DNA from: CBDCFV01 sp963664625
Lineage (GTDB): Bacteria > Chloroflexota > Dehalococcoidia > Lucifugimonadales > UBA3495
DNA length: 64,000 nucleotides
Assembly (NCBI GenBank): GCA_963664625.1
Contig: OY761541.1
Location: forward strand, 248,001 to 312,000
Direction: 5' to 3'
Of this stretch, positions 43,290 to 51,480 are shown in pieces (position 1 is the first letter of the stretch; each line of letters starts with the position of its first letter). Both the position numbers and the translations under genes were made by a program. The notes beneath the pieces were generated by a model. It saw only the letters and a program-made list of their open reading frames with translations. It did not search any database and was not told where the DNA came from.

Positions 43290-44702
43290 CTACACCGCCC
43301 GTTCCGGCCACACCGGATCGTGATGGCCGAGAGGAACGGACGGCCTGGCCCAGTGGGGCTGGGTTTCCGAGAGTTGCAGCGCCGGCGCCAAGTGCCGCAA
43401 CCGTCCTTCAGGAACGTCGGTGGCAGTTGACCACCGTTCTATTTCCTCAGGGGTAAAGTCCTGAGGCACATCCTGAAGTTCCGCCTCCGGGACTTGGCCT
43501 CGTTCCACAAGCCATCGCCCGGTCTGGGCCAAGGAAATGCGGACCAGCCAACTGCCTCCCTCCCGGGCCCGGCGAGCCAAGGCCGTCAAAGCCCCGAAGG
43601 CCATCAGGTAGCCGGTAAGATAGTCAATGGCCGAAACCGGGTAGAACTGCGGTCCCGGCTCGGCGCCCGGAAACAGTTTGCCCTGCCGGTCGGTTATGCC
43701 GCTCACCGTCTGCACCACCGTATCGAAACCCCGCCGCGAGGCCCACGGCCCCACTCGGCCAAAAGCGGACAGGGAGATGTAGACGATGCCCGGGCGCAGC
43801 TTGGCCAGGTCTTCTGGAGACAGCCCCCGCTGCGCGAGAGTGCCGGGCCGGTAGCCTTGGGAGAAAACGTCTGCTTCACTGACCAGTCCCCGCAGGGTTT
43901 CCACGTCATTCTTTTCCCGCAAGTCCAGGAAGGCGGAAAGCTTGCCGTGGCCGGTGTCGTACTCCTGTGACCTGCTGCCGGGCAGGTGGCTGGCAGTAAT
44001 CTTCAATACGTCCGCCCCGTGTTCGGCCAAGGTACGGGCGCAGGTTGGCCCTGCCAGCACCCTGGTAAGATCCAGGACCCTTACCCCGGATAGAGGCCTG
44101 GGGCCGTCGGGCAAAGGCTGCGGCGGGCTGTCGCCGATCTTTTCAATCTCCAACAGGGGCAAGGATGCGACGGCCGCGGCTTGCGGATGACGTGCCCACT
44201 CCTCCATCGAACGCACCATTCCCCCGGCGCCATTTGCCGCGATGATGGCTTCCTCAAGCTCCAGGGCGTCCCAGCGGGACACCGCCTGACGCACCGCCTC
44301 CCGGTCTTCCGGGACGCCCAGCACGCTCAAGGCCGCGTCGCGGTGGTTGGGGAAGTTGCAATGGAGATAGCTCCACCGTCCGTTCTTGGCAGGGTAAACA
44401 CCCATCACCGGCGTGCGCTCGGCCACCACCGGGGCACCGTCCATCATCAGATACCGGCTGCTGCGCAACGAGGCTGTGGCCCGACGGGTATCGACTTTGA
44501 TGTCCTGGCCGCGCCCAGTCCGGAGCTTCCAGATATCCGAAACGCCAAGGCCGACGGCAGCCAGGCTGGCCGCCGCCGCTTCCCCTATACGGAAGGGCGT
44601 GGGGAGAATCGGGTCCATACCGCCCGTAATTTCAACCTCGGCGGCGCGATGCGTGTCCCAACCCGCAACGGAAAGAATTGAGGCTAGAGTTTCGTTAATC
44701 AC
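43290..44702 (-). CDS. CaiB/BaiF-type (family III) CoA transferase with rearranged halves
   Basis: A 470-residue family III CoA transferase. The canonical N-terminal block LSGVRVLDLTRVLAGPTCAR followed by TLAEHGADVLKI begins only at about residue 205. Before it lies a region resembling the usual C-terminal half (GRGQDIKVDTRRATASL, YPAKNGRWSYLHC). The chain therefore has a C-half-like segment first, then an N-half. GTG 44702 is chosen with AGGAG upstream. It would move CoA between carboxylic acids; substrate unknown. Confidence 0.85.
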   Translation of the reverse strand: MINETLASILSVAGWDTHRAAEVEITGGMDPILPTPFRIGEAAAASLAAVGLGVSDIWKLRTGRGQDIKVDTRRATASLRSSRYLMMDGAPVVAERTPVMGVYPAKNGRWSYLHCNFPNHRDAALSVLGVPEDREAVRQAVSRWDALELEEAIIAANGAGGMVRSMEEWARHPQAAAVASLPLLEIEKIGDSPPQPLPDGPRPLSGVRVLDLTRVLAGPTCARTLAEHGADVLKITASHLPGSRSQEYDTGHGKLSAFLDLREKNDVETLRGLVSEADVFSQGYRPGTLAQRGLSPEDLAKLRPGIVYISLSAFGRVGPWASRRGFDTVVQTVSGITDRQGKLFPGAEPGPQFYPVSAIDYLTGYLMAFGALTALARRAREGGSWLVRISLAQTGRWLVERGQVPEAELQDVPQDFTPEEIERWSTATDVPEGRLRHLAPALQLSETQPHWARPSVPLGHHDPVWPERAV

Positions 44703-45146
44703 TTGTGAATCGCTCCTGAATAATTGGTCCCAATGACAACAACCACAACATTGCGGCCAATTATACGCCAGCAAGTTCACGTGGCGATACAAACGCCATT
44801 GCCCTGCAACTCGGTGCAGGCCATATGTAAATCCGCGGAAGCTGACTTGCCCGCGTCAGCCCCCCCGTCCACTGACACTTTCCGCTTGCCATCTCGGAAA
44901 ACACCTCTCTACCATATTATCTGTGCGGCACAACTTCCCATCGGACCCGGACAAGTCCAACAAAGCCAACGAAGAAACATGGTGATTTATGACTTAAACC
45001 ACCTCTGGGAACAAGCTTCCGGCGCAAAACCGGGGACATTTATCTCTCTTCCAACGCAGGTTGCCGTGCTTGGGTGTCCTGAAATGTCCGCAAATATCCG
45101 CGTTTCTCAAATTTCCGGCAAATAGACCATCTGAGGAGTCTGCATC
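44703..45146. other. Intergenic stretch ahead of a small hypothetical gene
   Basis: About 440 bases with no convincing gene. A 48-codon frame (44980-45125, starting MVIYDLNHLWEQ) lacks a clear ribosome site. A TTGCCA (18-base spacer) TACCAT pair around 44887 is a weak promoter candidate for the gene at 45147. Confidence 0.45.
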
Positions 45147-45440
45147 ATGATGAGTGAAATAAACGCCCTCTGGCGCCGCGTCCGCGCCCTGCAACGTAAA
45201 CTGGCCCGCGAACTGGCCGAGTACCGGCTGGGCCTCCTGTGCGATGACCTTTGCGAACGTTGGTTTGCCGCCTGGTCCGATCACAAGCCCTTGCCCCAAA
45301 TCCGGCCCTTCATCAAGCGGGTTATGGATGCCGGCTACCGTCTCTTACCGTTGGGCGCGGCCAACAACTACCTGGAGCGTTGCCTTCGCAAAGGTGATGC
45401 CCCCGATCCCCAAGTGTTGCTCAAAGCCGTCCTTCCGTAG
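45147..45440 (+). CDS. Small basic helical protein
   Basis: A 97-residue protein: NALWRRVRALQRKLARELAE coiled helix, CDDLCERWFAAW, then two further helices. GAGGAG lies eight bases before the ATG. No family recognised. It precedes the HMG-CoA-synthase-like gene by about 130 bases and may not be linked. Confidence 0.6.
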   Translation: MMSEINALWRRVRALQRKLARELAEYRLGLLCDDLCERWFAAWSDHKPLPQIRPFIKRVMDAGYRLLPLGAANNYLERCLRKGDAPDPQVLLKAVLP

Positions 45441-45569
45441 TAGGGATATTTCCCGCCCGCAACAGGTAAGGACGACTTTGCAAATGCCCTGACCGAGTCA
45501 CTCTACGCTTGCGCTGGCAACGAATAAACTGCTAGCATGAGGGCCACTAAGCCTGTCCGGGAGAGTTTT

Positions 45570-46988
45570 TTGGCAGGAATTGCTGCGTTTGGCGCTTACG
45601 TTCCCCGGTATCGGCTTGGCGGGGATACTGCCGGTTGGAACTCGAAGTCGGAGCGGTCCATCGCCAACTTCGACGAAGACAGCGTCACCATGGGCGTCGC
45701 GGCCGGCTTGGACTGTCTACAAGGCACGGACAGGCAGAGCGTCGACGGCATCATTTTCGCCACCACCACCCCTCCATACGCTGAAAAGCAATGCGCCGCG
45801 ATAATCGCCAATGCCCTTGACCTGCGAAGAGACATTTTCTCCGCCGATATTACGGGTGTACTGAGAGCGGGCACCGCCGGGATAAAGGCAGCCCTTGACT
45901 CAGTATCGGCAGGCACCGCCGGGCAGGTGCTGGTCATCGCCAGCGACAGCCGTCAGGGAGCGCCAAAGGGAGACGCGGAGCGAAATTCGGGCGACGGCGC
46001 GGCCGCATTCCTCATATCCAGGGACGGGACCATCGCCGCGCTCGAAGGCTTCTACTCCATTACCGATAACATGCTGGACACCTGGCGTTCTCCGCAGGAC
46101 CCGTTTGTCCGTTCCTGGGAAGACAGGTTTGCCACGGAAGAGGGGCTGGGACGGGTCCTGGGCGAGGCTGTATCGGGATTTTTCTACCAAGAGGGGTTGT
46201 CGCCCCGTGACGTTTCCAAGGTCGCCCTTTACGCCCCCGACGGCCGCCGGCACAGCCAACTGGCCCGGCAACTGGGATTCAATACCGAGCAGGTGCAAGA
46301 CCCGCTGTTCGGTCGGATGGGCAACACCGGAGCGGCCTTTCCCTTGATGCTGCTTGCCAAGGCCCTCGAACAGGCCGAAGCCGGCCAATTGCTGCTGGCA
46401 GTCTCTTATGGCGACGGCAGTGATGTTATCGGCTTTCGCGCTACCGGAGATGTTGCGGAGTTGCGGCCTCCCATGGGCGTTACCGGGTACCTTGACTCCA
46501 AGCTGGTGCTGGGCGACTACGAGACGTACGCCGGGTGGCGGAATGTTTGGGTAACCGACTCCGATACGCGGCGACCGGCTCCGTCGTCTCCGTCGGCGAC
46601 GGCCCTGTGGAGGGAAAACGACCAGAACATCCGGCTTTATGGGACCACGTGCAACAGGTGCGGCTACGTTCAGTACCCGCCCCAGATAGTTTGCGTCAAC
46701 TGTCGTGCGAGGGACGACTCGTTTCCGGTCCGCTTGAGCGACCAACCGGCCAAGGTATTCACTTATTCCATGGACTACCTGGCCGCCAGCGCAGACACTC
46801 CCTTGGTGATCGCGGCGGTGGACTTTCAATGCGGCGGGCGAATGCTCTGCATGATAACCGACCGCGCCCTTGAAGAGGTGGAAATCGGCATGGCGGTCGA
46901 AATGAGCTTTCGGAAGCTGAGAGTCGTAAACGGCATCCATAACTACTACTGGAAGGCAATTCCCCAACGCTCCAATCGCGGGAACTAG
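45570..46988 (+). CDS. HMG-CoA synthase-like protein with DUF35 zinc-ribbon/OB tail
   Basis: A 472-residue thiolase-fold protein. Start TTG 45570 (MAGIAAFGAYVPRYRL), six bases after GGAG; the longer ATG frame at 45537 has no ribosome site. The synthase domain spans 1-330. At the position of the nucleophilic Cys it reads ADITGVLRAGTAG, so the cysteine is missing. Residues 355-470 form a rubredoxin-like ribbon (CNRCGYVQYPPQIVCVNC) and OB fold. It is co-oriented and 16 bases from the thiolase, suggesting a paired acyl-CoA condensing or scaffolding complex. Confidence 0.87.
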   Translation: MAGIAAFGAYVPRYRLGGDTAGWNSKSERSIANFDEDSVTMGVAAGLDCLQGTDRQSVDGIIFATTTPPYAEKQCAAIIANALDLRRDIFSADITGVLRAGTAGIKAALDSVSAGTAGQVLVIASDSRQGAPKGDAERNSGDGAAAFLISRDGTIAALEGFYSITDNMLDTWRSPQDPFVRSWEDRFATEEGLGRVLGEAVSGFFYQEGLSPRDVSKVALYAPDGRRHSQLARQLGFNTEQVQDPLFGRMGNTGAAFPLMLLAKALEQAEAGQLLLAVSYGDGSDVIGFRATGDVAELRPPMGVTGYLDSKLVLGDYETYAGWRNVWVTDSDTRRPAPSSPSATALWRENDQNIRLYGTTCNRCGYVQYPPQIVCVNCRARDDSFPVRLSDQPAKVFTYSMDYLAASADTPLVIAAVDFQCGGRMLCMITDRALEEVEIGMAVEMSFRKLRVVNGIHNYYWKAIPQRSNRGN

Positions 46989-47004
46989 GGCGGGAGAAGA
47001 GACC

Positions 47005-48177
47005 ATGAGCGGCATCAGGGACAAGGTAGCAATAATGGGAATGGGCTGCACCAAGTTTGGCGAACGTTGGGACGCCAACGCCGCCGACCTGATGGTGGAA
47101 GCAGCTTACGAGGCCTTCGCCGACGCGGGGGTAGAGGGCAAGGACATACAAGCGGCTTGGCTGGGCACCGTTGGCTCATTCCGCACCGGCCAACCGCTGG
47201 CAGAGGCCTTGAAGCTGGACTACATTCCCATTACCAGGGTGGAAAACGCCTGCGCCACCGCCACCGACGCCTTCCGCAATGCCTGCTATGCCGTGGCCGC
47301 CGGCGTTTACGACATCGTGCTGGCCCTGGGAGTGGAAAAACTGAAGGACTCGGGGTTCTCCGGCTTGGCGATCCCCGAGCCACCGGGGGCGGACGTGGCG
47401 CCTCCCACGCCTCCGCCGGCCCAGTTCGCTATGGCGGCCACTCGTTACTTTCACCACTACGACATTCCCTACGACCAAGGAAAGGAGATTCTGGCCCGCA
47501 TAGCCTCCAAGAACCACCATAACGGCTCTTTGAATCCCAAGGCCCACTTCCAGCGTGAAGTCAGCACGGAGCAGGTGATCAACGCGCCCATGATTGCTTG
47601 GCCTCTGGGGTTGTTCGACTGCTGCGGGGTCAGCGACGGCGCGGCGGCGGCCATCATAACAACGCCGGAGATAGCGCGGAGCTTCCGCGACGACTACGTG
47701 CTGGTCAAAGGCCTGGGCTTGGCCGTGGGCGCCTTTGGTGTATTGCGCAACGACTGGGACTTCGTCCACTTTCCCGAGACGGTCAGGGCCAGCCAAGCAT
47801 GTTACGAGGAGGCGGGCATATCCGACCCGCGGCGCGAACTGGATATGGCCATGGTCCACGACTGCTTCACCATTACCGAGTTGATAATCTGCGAGGACCT
47901 TGGATTCAGCCCCAGGGGCAAGGCGGGCGAGGACGTAGAGGTGGGATCCTTTGGATTGGAGGGCGATTTGCCGGTAAACACCGACGGAGGCCTCAAGTGC
48001 TTCGGGCATCCCGTCGGGGCCAGCGGCATCAGGATGATTTACGAGGTCTACAAGCAGATACAAGGAAAAGCCGGGCCGCGCCAGTTGCAAAAGGCCGATC
48101 TGGGCCTGACTCATAACCTGGGAGGCCGTCCCGGCTCCTTCACCTGCTCGGTGGCCGTTTTCGGGGCCCGCGACTGA
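47005..48177 (+). CDS. SCP2-type thiolase (acetyl-CoA acetyltransferase-like)
   Basis: A 390-residue thiolase: VAIMGMGCTKFGERWD start, ENACATATDAFRNACYAV with the nucleophilic Cys, MVHDCFTITEL and KCFGHPVGASGIRM with the catalytic His. It belongs to the SCP-x-like branch usually linked to a DUF35 partner; the preceding gene carries that domain. Role in beta-ketoacyl cleavage or condensation; direction unknown. A terminator follows. Confidence 0.92.
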   Translation: MSGIRDKVAIMGMGCTKFGERWDANAADLMVEAAYEAFADAGVEGKDIQAAWLGTVGSFRTGQPLAEALKLDYIPITRVENACATATDAFRNACYAVAAGVYDIVLALGVEKLKDSGFSGLAIPEPPGADVAPPTPPPAQFAMAATRYFHHYDIPYDQGKEILARIASKNHHNGSLNPKAHFQREVSTEQVINAPMIAWPLGLFDCCGVSDGAAAAIITTPEIARSFRDDYVLVKGLGLAVGAFGVLRNDWDFVHFPETVRASQACYEEAGISDPRRELDMAMVHDCFTITELIICEDLGFSPRGKAGEDVEVGSFGLEGDLPVNTDGGLKCFGHPVGASGIRMIYEVYKQIQGKAGPRQLQKADLGLTHNLGGRPGSFTCSVAVFGARD

Positions 48178-48232
48178 ACGTCCGCCGTTCCCGGTCTAAC
48201 CCGGTCCTGACATACCCCCGGCCAATCACATG

Positions 48233-48259
48233 ACACCCCTCGAATGGAGGGGTGTTTTT
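48233..48259 (+). terminator. Rho-independent terminator of the thiolase pair
   Basis: ACACCCCTC/GAGGGGTGT (nine base pairs, five-base loop GAATG) followed directly by TTTTTC, 56 bases after the thiolase stop. Confidence 0.88.
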
Positions 48260-48326
48260 CTATGGCATCAAATTTGGCAAGTATCAAAAAAGTCTTGGAA
48301 ATCAACCAAATAGGTCGCCAAAATCA

Positions 48327-48356
48327 TTGAATCTCTTCAAACGGCATTGGTATAAA
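48327..48356 (+). promoter_or_regulatory. Candidate promoter of the min operon
   Basis: TTGAAT (48327-48332), 18-base spacer and TATAAA (48351-48356), about 80 bases ahead of minC and just after the thiolase terminator. Confidence 0.5.
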
Positions 48357-48435
48357 CGAGGTTACATAAGGTGAAACAGCCAGCGTCAACAGATTCACTG
48401 GTGTAACATAACCCGCTCCAGGCGCGGAGCGCCAT

Positions 48436-49350
48436 TTGGATGATCGCTTCATGTTAGATTACGCTCCGGTAAAAGTATCTGGACGAGGCACAAACGCCGA
48501 GTTCATCATCGACGATTCAATGCCCTTCGCGGAGACGTCGGAGGCATTAAAAGGCTACTTGACTGAACACCGTGGACTCTGGTCCGGCGGTGAAATAATT
48601 TTAACTGTTGGGACCCGGTTCTTTTCCGAGGAGCAACTGTCCGAGTTCAAGCAAATCATCGAAAACGAGTCCGGGTTGCGAGTGGTCCGCTTCTCCTGCG
48701 TACCGGACACCATTACGGAATCCCTCGGAGACCATTGCGCTCAATATCCGAATTTCCCGCAGCACAATGCCGCATTGCCTTCCATACCAACTAATGGAAC
48801 CGTTTCCGGCAGCCTGGCATACAAATCGGACGAGAGCCCAACAGTACCGCCGGCAGGCCCTGCGGCGCCGGCATTTGAGCCTGAAAGGGAAGCGGCAAGC
48901 CCTGCCTCCAAAGACCAAGCGAAGCGCGGGCCAACAAAGCCCAAGCAGGGCAACCACTCCAAGGGAAATGTCCAATCCGCGTTGCTGGTTAAGTCCACCT
49001 GCCGCTCCGGCGAAATCATTACCCACCACGGGGATGTGGTGGTGTTGGGCGACGTCAACCCTGGCGCCGAGGTAGTGGCGGAAGGGGACATAATAGTAGT
49101 TGGGTGCCTGCGGGGCTACGCTCACGCCGGTTCCGGCGGCTATACCGAGGCTACCATAGTGGCGTTGAGCCTCGGTTCGCCTCGCATTCAAATCGGTCCA
49201 CACGTGGGCGTATTCGCCCACGAGGGGCCCTGGACCAGAGATACGGAAACCGTCCCGGTCATCGCTTACGTCCGAGGGCGGTCCATCCAGTTGGCGGCGT
49301 TCGAGGGACGTTTCGCCAATTATGGGAGAGAGGAGTTGTATGACGGGTAG
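48436..49350 (+). CDS. minC: Septum-site determining protein MinC
   Basis: A 304-residue MinC, inhibitor of FtsZ ring assembly. The N-terminal domain (1-95) precedes a long Pro/Ala linker (about 125-175) that is unusually long. The C-terminal beta-helix has VKSTCRSGEIITHHGDVVVL then GDVNPGAEVVAEGDIIVVGC and LRGYAHAG, textbook MinC. I favour TTG 48436 (GGAG six bases upstream); ATG 48451 is the alternative. The end overlaps minD by 11 bases. Confidence 0.93.
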   Translation: MDDRFMLDYAPVKVSGRGTNAEFIIDDSMPFAETSEALKGYLTEHRGLWSGGEIILTVGTRFFSEEQLSEFKQIIENESGLRVVRFSCVPDTITESLGDHCAQYPNFPQHNAALPSIPTNGTVSGSLAYKSDESPTVPPAGPAAPAFEPEREAASPASKDQAKRGPTKPKQGNHSKGNVQSALLVKSTCRSGEIITHHGDVVVLGDVNPGAEVVAEGDIIVVGCLRGYAHAGSGGYTEATIVALSLGSPRIQIGPHVGVFAHEGPWTRDTETVPVIAYVRGRSIQLAAFEGRFANYGREELYDG

Positions 49351-50158
49351 GACTATCGTAATCACATCCGGCAAGGGCGGAGTGGGCAAGACCACCACCA
49401 CGGCTAACCTTGGCACCGCTCTGGCCATGCGTGGTCACAAGGTGGTGGTCATAGACACGGATATAGGGCTGCGTAACCTCGACGTGATCATGGGCTTGGA
49501 AAATCGCATTGTCTATGACTTGGTAAACCTCATCGAAGGCAAGTGCAAACCACAGCAGGCCATGATCCGGGACAGACACCAGTTGGAGTTGTATTTGATC
49601 CCGGCGGCGCAGACGAGGGACAAAGACGCGATCGACCCTGAACAACTGCGAGCAGTCTGCGCCGACTTGGAAAAGGATTTCGATTACGTCCTGATGGACT
49701 GCCCCGCCGGTATCGAGGGAGGATTCAGAAACGCAGTGGGCGCTGCCAAGGAAGCCATACTGGTCACCACCCCGGAGGTCTCGGCCATCCGTGACGCCGA
49801 CAGGGTGATCGGGCTTCTGGAATCGTCCGGTCTGAACCGGCCCAAATTGATCATAAACCGTGTCAATACCGGTATGGTCAAGCATGGCGAAATGATGGAC
49901 AAGCAGGACATAGTCGACCTGCTGGGCGTCGAGGTGCTGGGGTTGGTGCCCGCCGACGACCGGACCATTACCGCCGCCAATCGGGGAGTGCCGGTAGTCC
50001 ATGACAAAAAGGCTTCGTCAGGTGCCGCCTTCCTGCGCATCGCGGCCAGGATCGACGGTGAAGAAGTCCCGCTCCCCGATCTGGATTCAAAGGCCGGCTT
50101 GGTTGACCGGCTCAAAGGCATTATGGGGCTGAACGGGAGGGCATATTCCCATGCGTGA
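49340..50158 (+). CDS. minD: Septum-site determining ATPase MinD
   Basis: A 272-residue deviant-Walker-A ATPase: VITSGKGGVGKTTTTANLGT, VIDTDIGLRNLDVIMGLENR, DYVLMDCPAGIEGGF and a C-terminal amphipathic membrane-targeting helix (VDRLKGIMGL). It recruits MinC and oscillates with MinE. GAGAGGAG precedes the ATG inside the minC end. The 3-prime 289 bases are the founding unit of the tandem array that follows. Its stop overlaps the next ATG as ATGCGTGA. Confidence 0.96.
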   Translation: MTGRTIVITSGKGGVGKTTTTANLGTALAMRGHKVVVIDTDIGLRNLDVIMGLENRIVYDLVNLIEGKCKPQQAMIRDRHQLELYLIPAAQTRDKDAIDPEQLRAVCADLEKDFDYVLMDCPAGIEGGFRNAVGAAKEAILVTTPEVSAIRDADRVIGLLESSGLNRPKLIINRVNTGMVKHGEMMDKQDIVDLLGVEVLGLVPADDRTITAANRGVPVVHDKKASSGAAFLRIAARIDGEEVPLPDLDSKAGLVDRLKGIMGLNGRAYSHA

Positions 50159-50465
50159 ATTCATCCGCGTAAATACCGGCATGGTCAAGCATGGCGAAAT
50201 GATGGACAAGCAGGACATAGTCGACCTGCTGGGCGTCGAGGTGCTGGGGTTGGTGCCCGCCGACGACCGGACCATTACCGCCGCCAATCGGGGAGTGCCG
50301 GTAGTCCATGACAAAAAGGCTTCGTCAGGTGCCGCCTTCCTGCGCATCGCGGCCAGGATCGACGGTGAAGAAGTCCCGCTCCCCGATCTGGATTCAAAGG
50401 CCGGCTTGGTTGACCGGCTCAAAGGCATTATGGGGCTGAACGGGAGGGCATATTCCCATGCGTGA
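50151..50465 (+). CDS. MinE-N/MinD-C chimeric ORF, copy 1
   Basis: A 104-residue frame: the six residues MREFIR of MinE joined to the last 98 residues of MinD (VNTGMVKHGEMMDKQDIVDL onward). It lacks the Walker A loop, so it cannot bind ATP by itself, but keeps the C-terminal amphipathic membrane helix and part of the dimer/MinE face. The start overlaps the previous stop (ATGCGTGA) and inherits the minE ribosome site. Product and function are unproven. Confidence 0.75.
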   Translation: MREFIRVNTGMVKHGEMMDKQDIVDLLGVEVLGLVPADDRTITAANRGVPVVHDKKASSGAAFLRIAARIDGEEVPLPDLDSKAGLVDRLKGIMGLNGRAYSHA

Positions 50466-50772
50466 ATTCATCCGCGTAAATACCGGCATGGTCAAGCATG
50501 GCGAAATGATGGACAAGCAGGACATAGTCGACCTGCTGGGCGTCGAGGTGCTGGGGTTGGTGCCCGCCGACGACCGGACCATTACCGCCGCCAATCGGGG
50601 AGTGCCGGTAGTCCATGACAAAAAGGCTTCGTCAGGTGCCGCCTTCCTGCGCATCGCGGCCAGGATCGACGGTGAAGAAGTCCCGCTCCCCGATCTGGAT
50701 TCAAAGGCCGGCTTGGTTGACCGGCTCAAAGGCATTATGGGGCTGAACGGGAGGGCATATTCCCATGCGTGA
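50458..50772 (+). CDS. MinE-N/MinD-C chimeric ORF, copy 2
   Basis: Identical in DNA to the preceding chimeric frame over the full unit, with the same 8-base stop/start overlap on both sides. Identity implies recent amplification or gene conversion. Confidence 0.75.
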   Translation: MREFIRVNTGMVKHGEMMDKQDIVDLLGVEVLGLVPADDRTITAANRGVPVVHDKKASSGAAFLRIAARIDGEEVPLPDLDSKAGLVDRLKGIMGLNGRAYSHA

Positions 50773-51079
50773 ATTCATCCGCGTAAATACCGGCATGGTC
50801 AAGCATGGCGAAATGATGGACAAGCAGGACATAGTCGACCTGTTGGGCGTCGAGGTGCTGGGGTTGGTGCCCGCCGACGACCGGACCATCACCGCCGCCA
50901 ATCGGGGAGTGCCGGTAGTCCATGACAAAAAGGCTTCGTCAGGCGCCGCCTTCGTGCGCATCGCGGCCAGGATCGACGGTGAAGAAGTCCCTCTCCCCGA
51001 TCTGGATTCAAAGGCCGGCCTGGTTGACCGGCTCAAAGGCATTATGGGGCTGAACGGGAGGGCATATTCCCATGCGTGA
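50765..51079 (+). CDS. MinE-N/MinD-C chimeric ORF, copy 3 (diverged)
   Basis: Same 104-residue chimera with six base changes relative to the two upstream copies; only one changes the protein (FLRIAA to FVRIAA). This bias to silent changes suggests the frame was under protein-level selection. Its stop overlaps the real minE start. Confidence 0.75.
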   Translation: MREFIRVNTGMVKHGEMMDKQDIVDLLGVEVLGLVPADDRTITAANRGVPVVHDKKASSGAAFVRIAARIDGEEVPLPDLDSKAGLVDRLKGIMGLNGRAYSHA

Positions 51080-51362
51080 ATTCATCCGCTGGATCGTTGG
51101 CCAGATCGCGAACTCTGACGACCCTGAGCTATCCAGCCAAACGGCGCGGCAGCGGCTCCAGCTTGTCCTGATCCAGGACCGGCTGGACCTCCCCGCAGAC
51201 AAAATGACCGCCATGAAAAGGGAGATGCGGGAAGTGGCCGCCCGTTATCTGACGGTGGCTGACGAATTCTCAGAGTTTGAAATCAAGAAGCTGGATGACC
51301 TGGTAATACTGGTGTCTAACATCCAAGTCAAGGACACAAGTCAACTGGCGCCCGCCAACTGA
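51072..51362 (+). CDS. minE: Cell-division topological specificity factor MinE
   Basis: A 96-residue MinE: N-terminal membrane-contacting segment MREFIRWIVGQIANSDD, anti-MinCD helix region SQTARQRLQLVLIQDRLDLP (a standard RLQLVLIxDR signature), and the topological-specificity beta domain EFEIKKLDDLVILVSNIQVK. It stimulates MinD ATPase. Its start is the fourth ATGCGTGA overlap in the series. Confidence 0.95.
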   Translation: MREFIRWIVGQIANSDDPELSSQTARQRLQLVLIQDRLDLPADKMTAMKREMREVAARYLTVADEFSEFEIKKLDDLVILVSNIQVKDTSQLAPAN

Positions 51363-51480
51363 CGTTCAACACACCGGAACACCGGCGTCAAACTCCCCTT
51401 GCTCATCAGGGCCTGCTGATTGCCATCGTTGAACTGCGCCCTTCCACCAGCGTATAGTAACGCAAGCACAGGGAGGGAGC

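Larger units (their letters stand above)
49862..51089 (+). repeat. Four-unit 307-bp tandem array spanning minD end to minE start
   Basis: Units at 49862-50168, 50169-50475, 50476-50782 and 50783-51089. Each holds the last 289 bases of minD plus the first 18 bases of minE. Units 2 and 3 are identical; unit 1 differs from them at two synonymous sites near its start, and unit 4 at six sites (five synonymous, one Leu to Val). Confidence 0.97.

Noticed and set aside
44980..45125. 48-codon frame starting MVIYDLNHLWEQ
   Set aside because: No clear ribosome site or conserved pattern; kept only as an intergenic note.
49862..51089. Treating the min array as a plain assembly error
   Set aside because: The last unit carries six private substitutions and the first two more, so at least some copies are real; copy number still needs read support.
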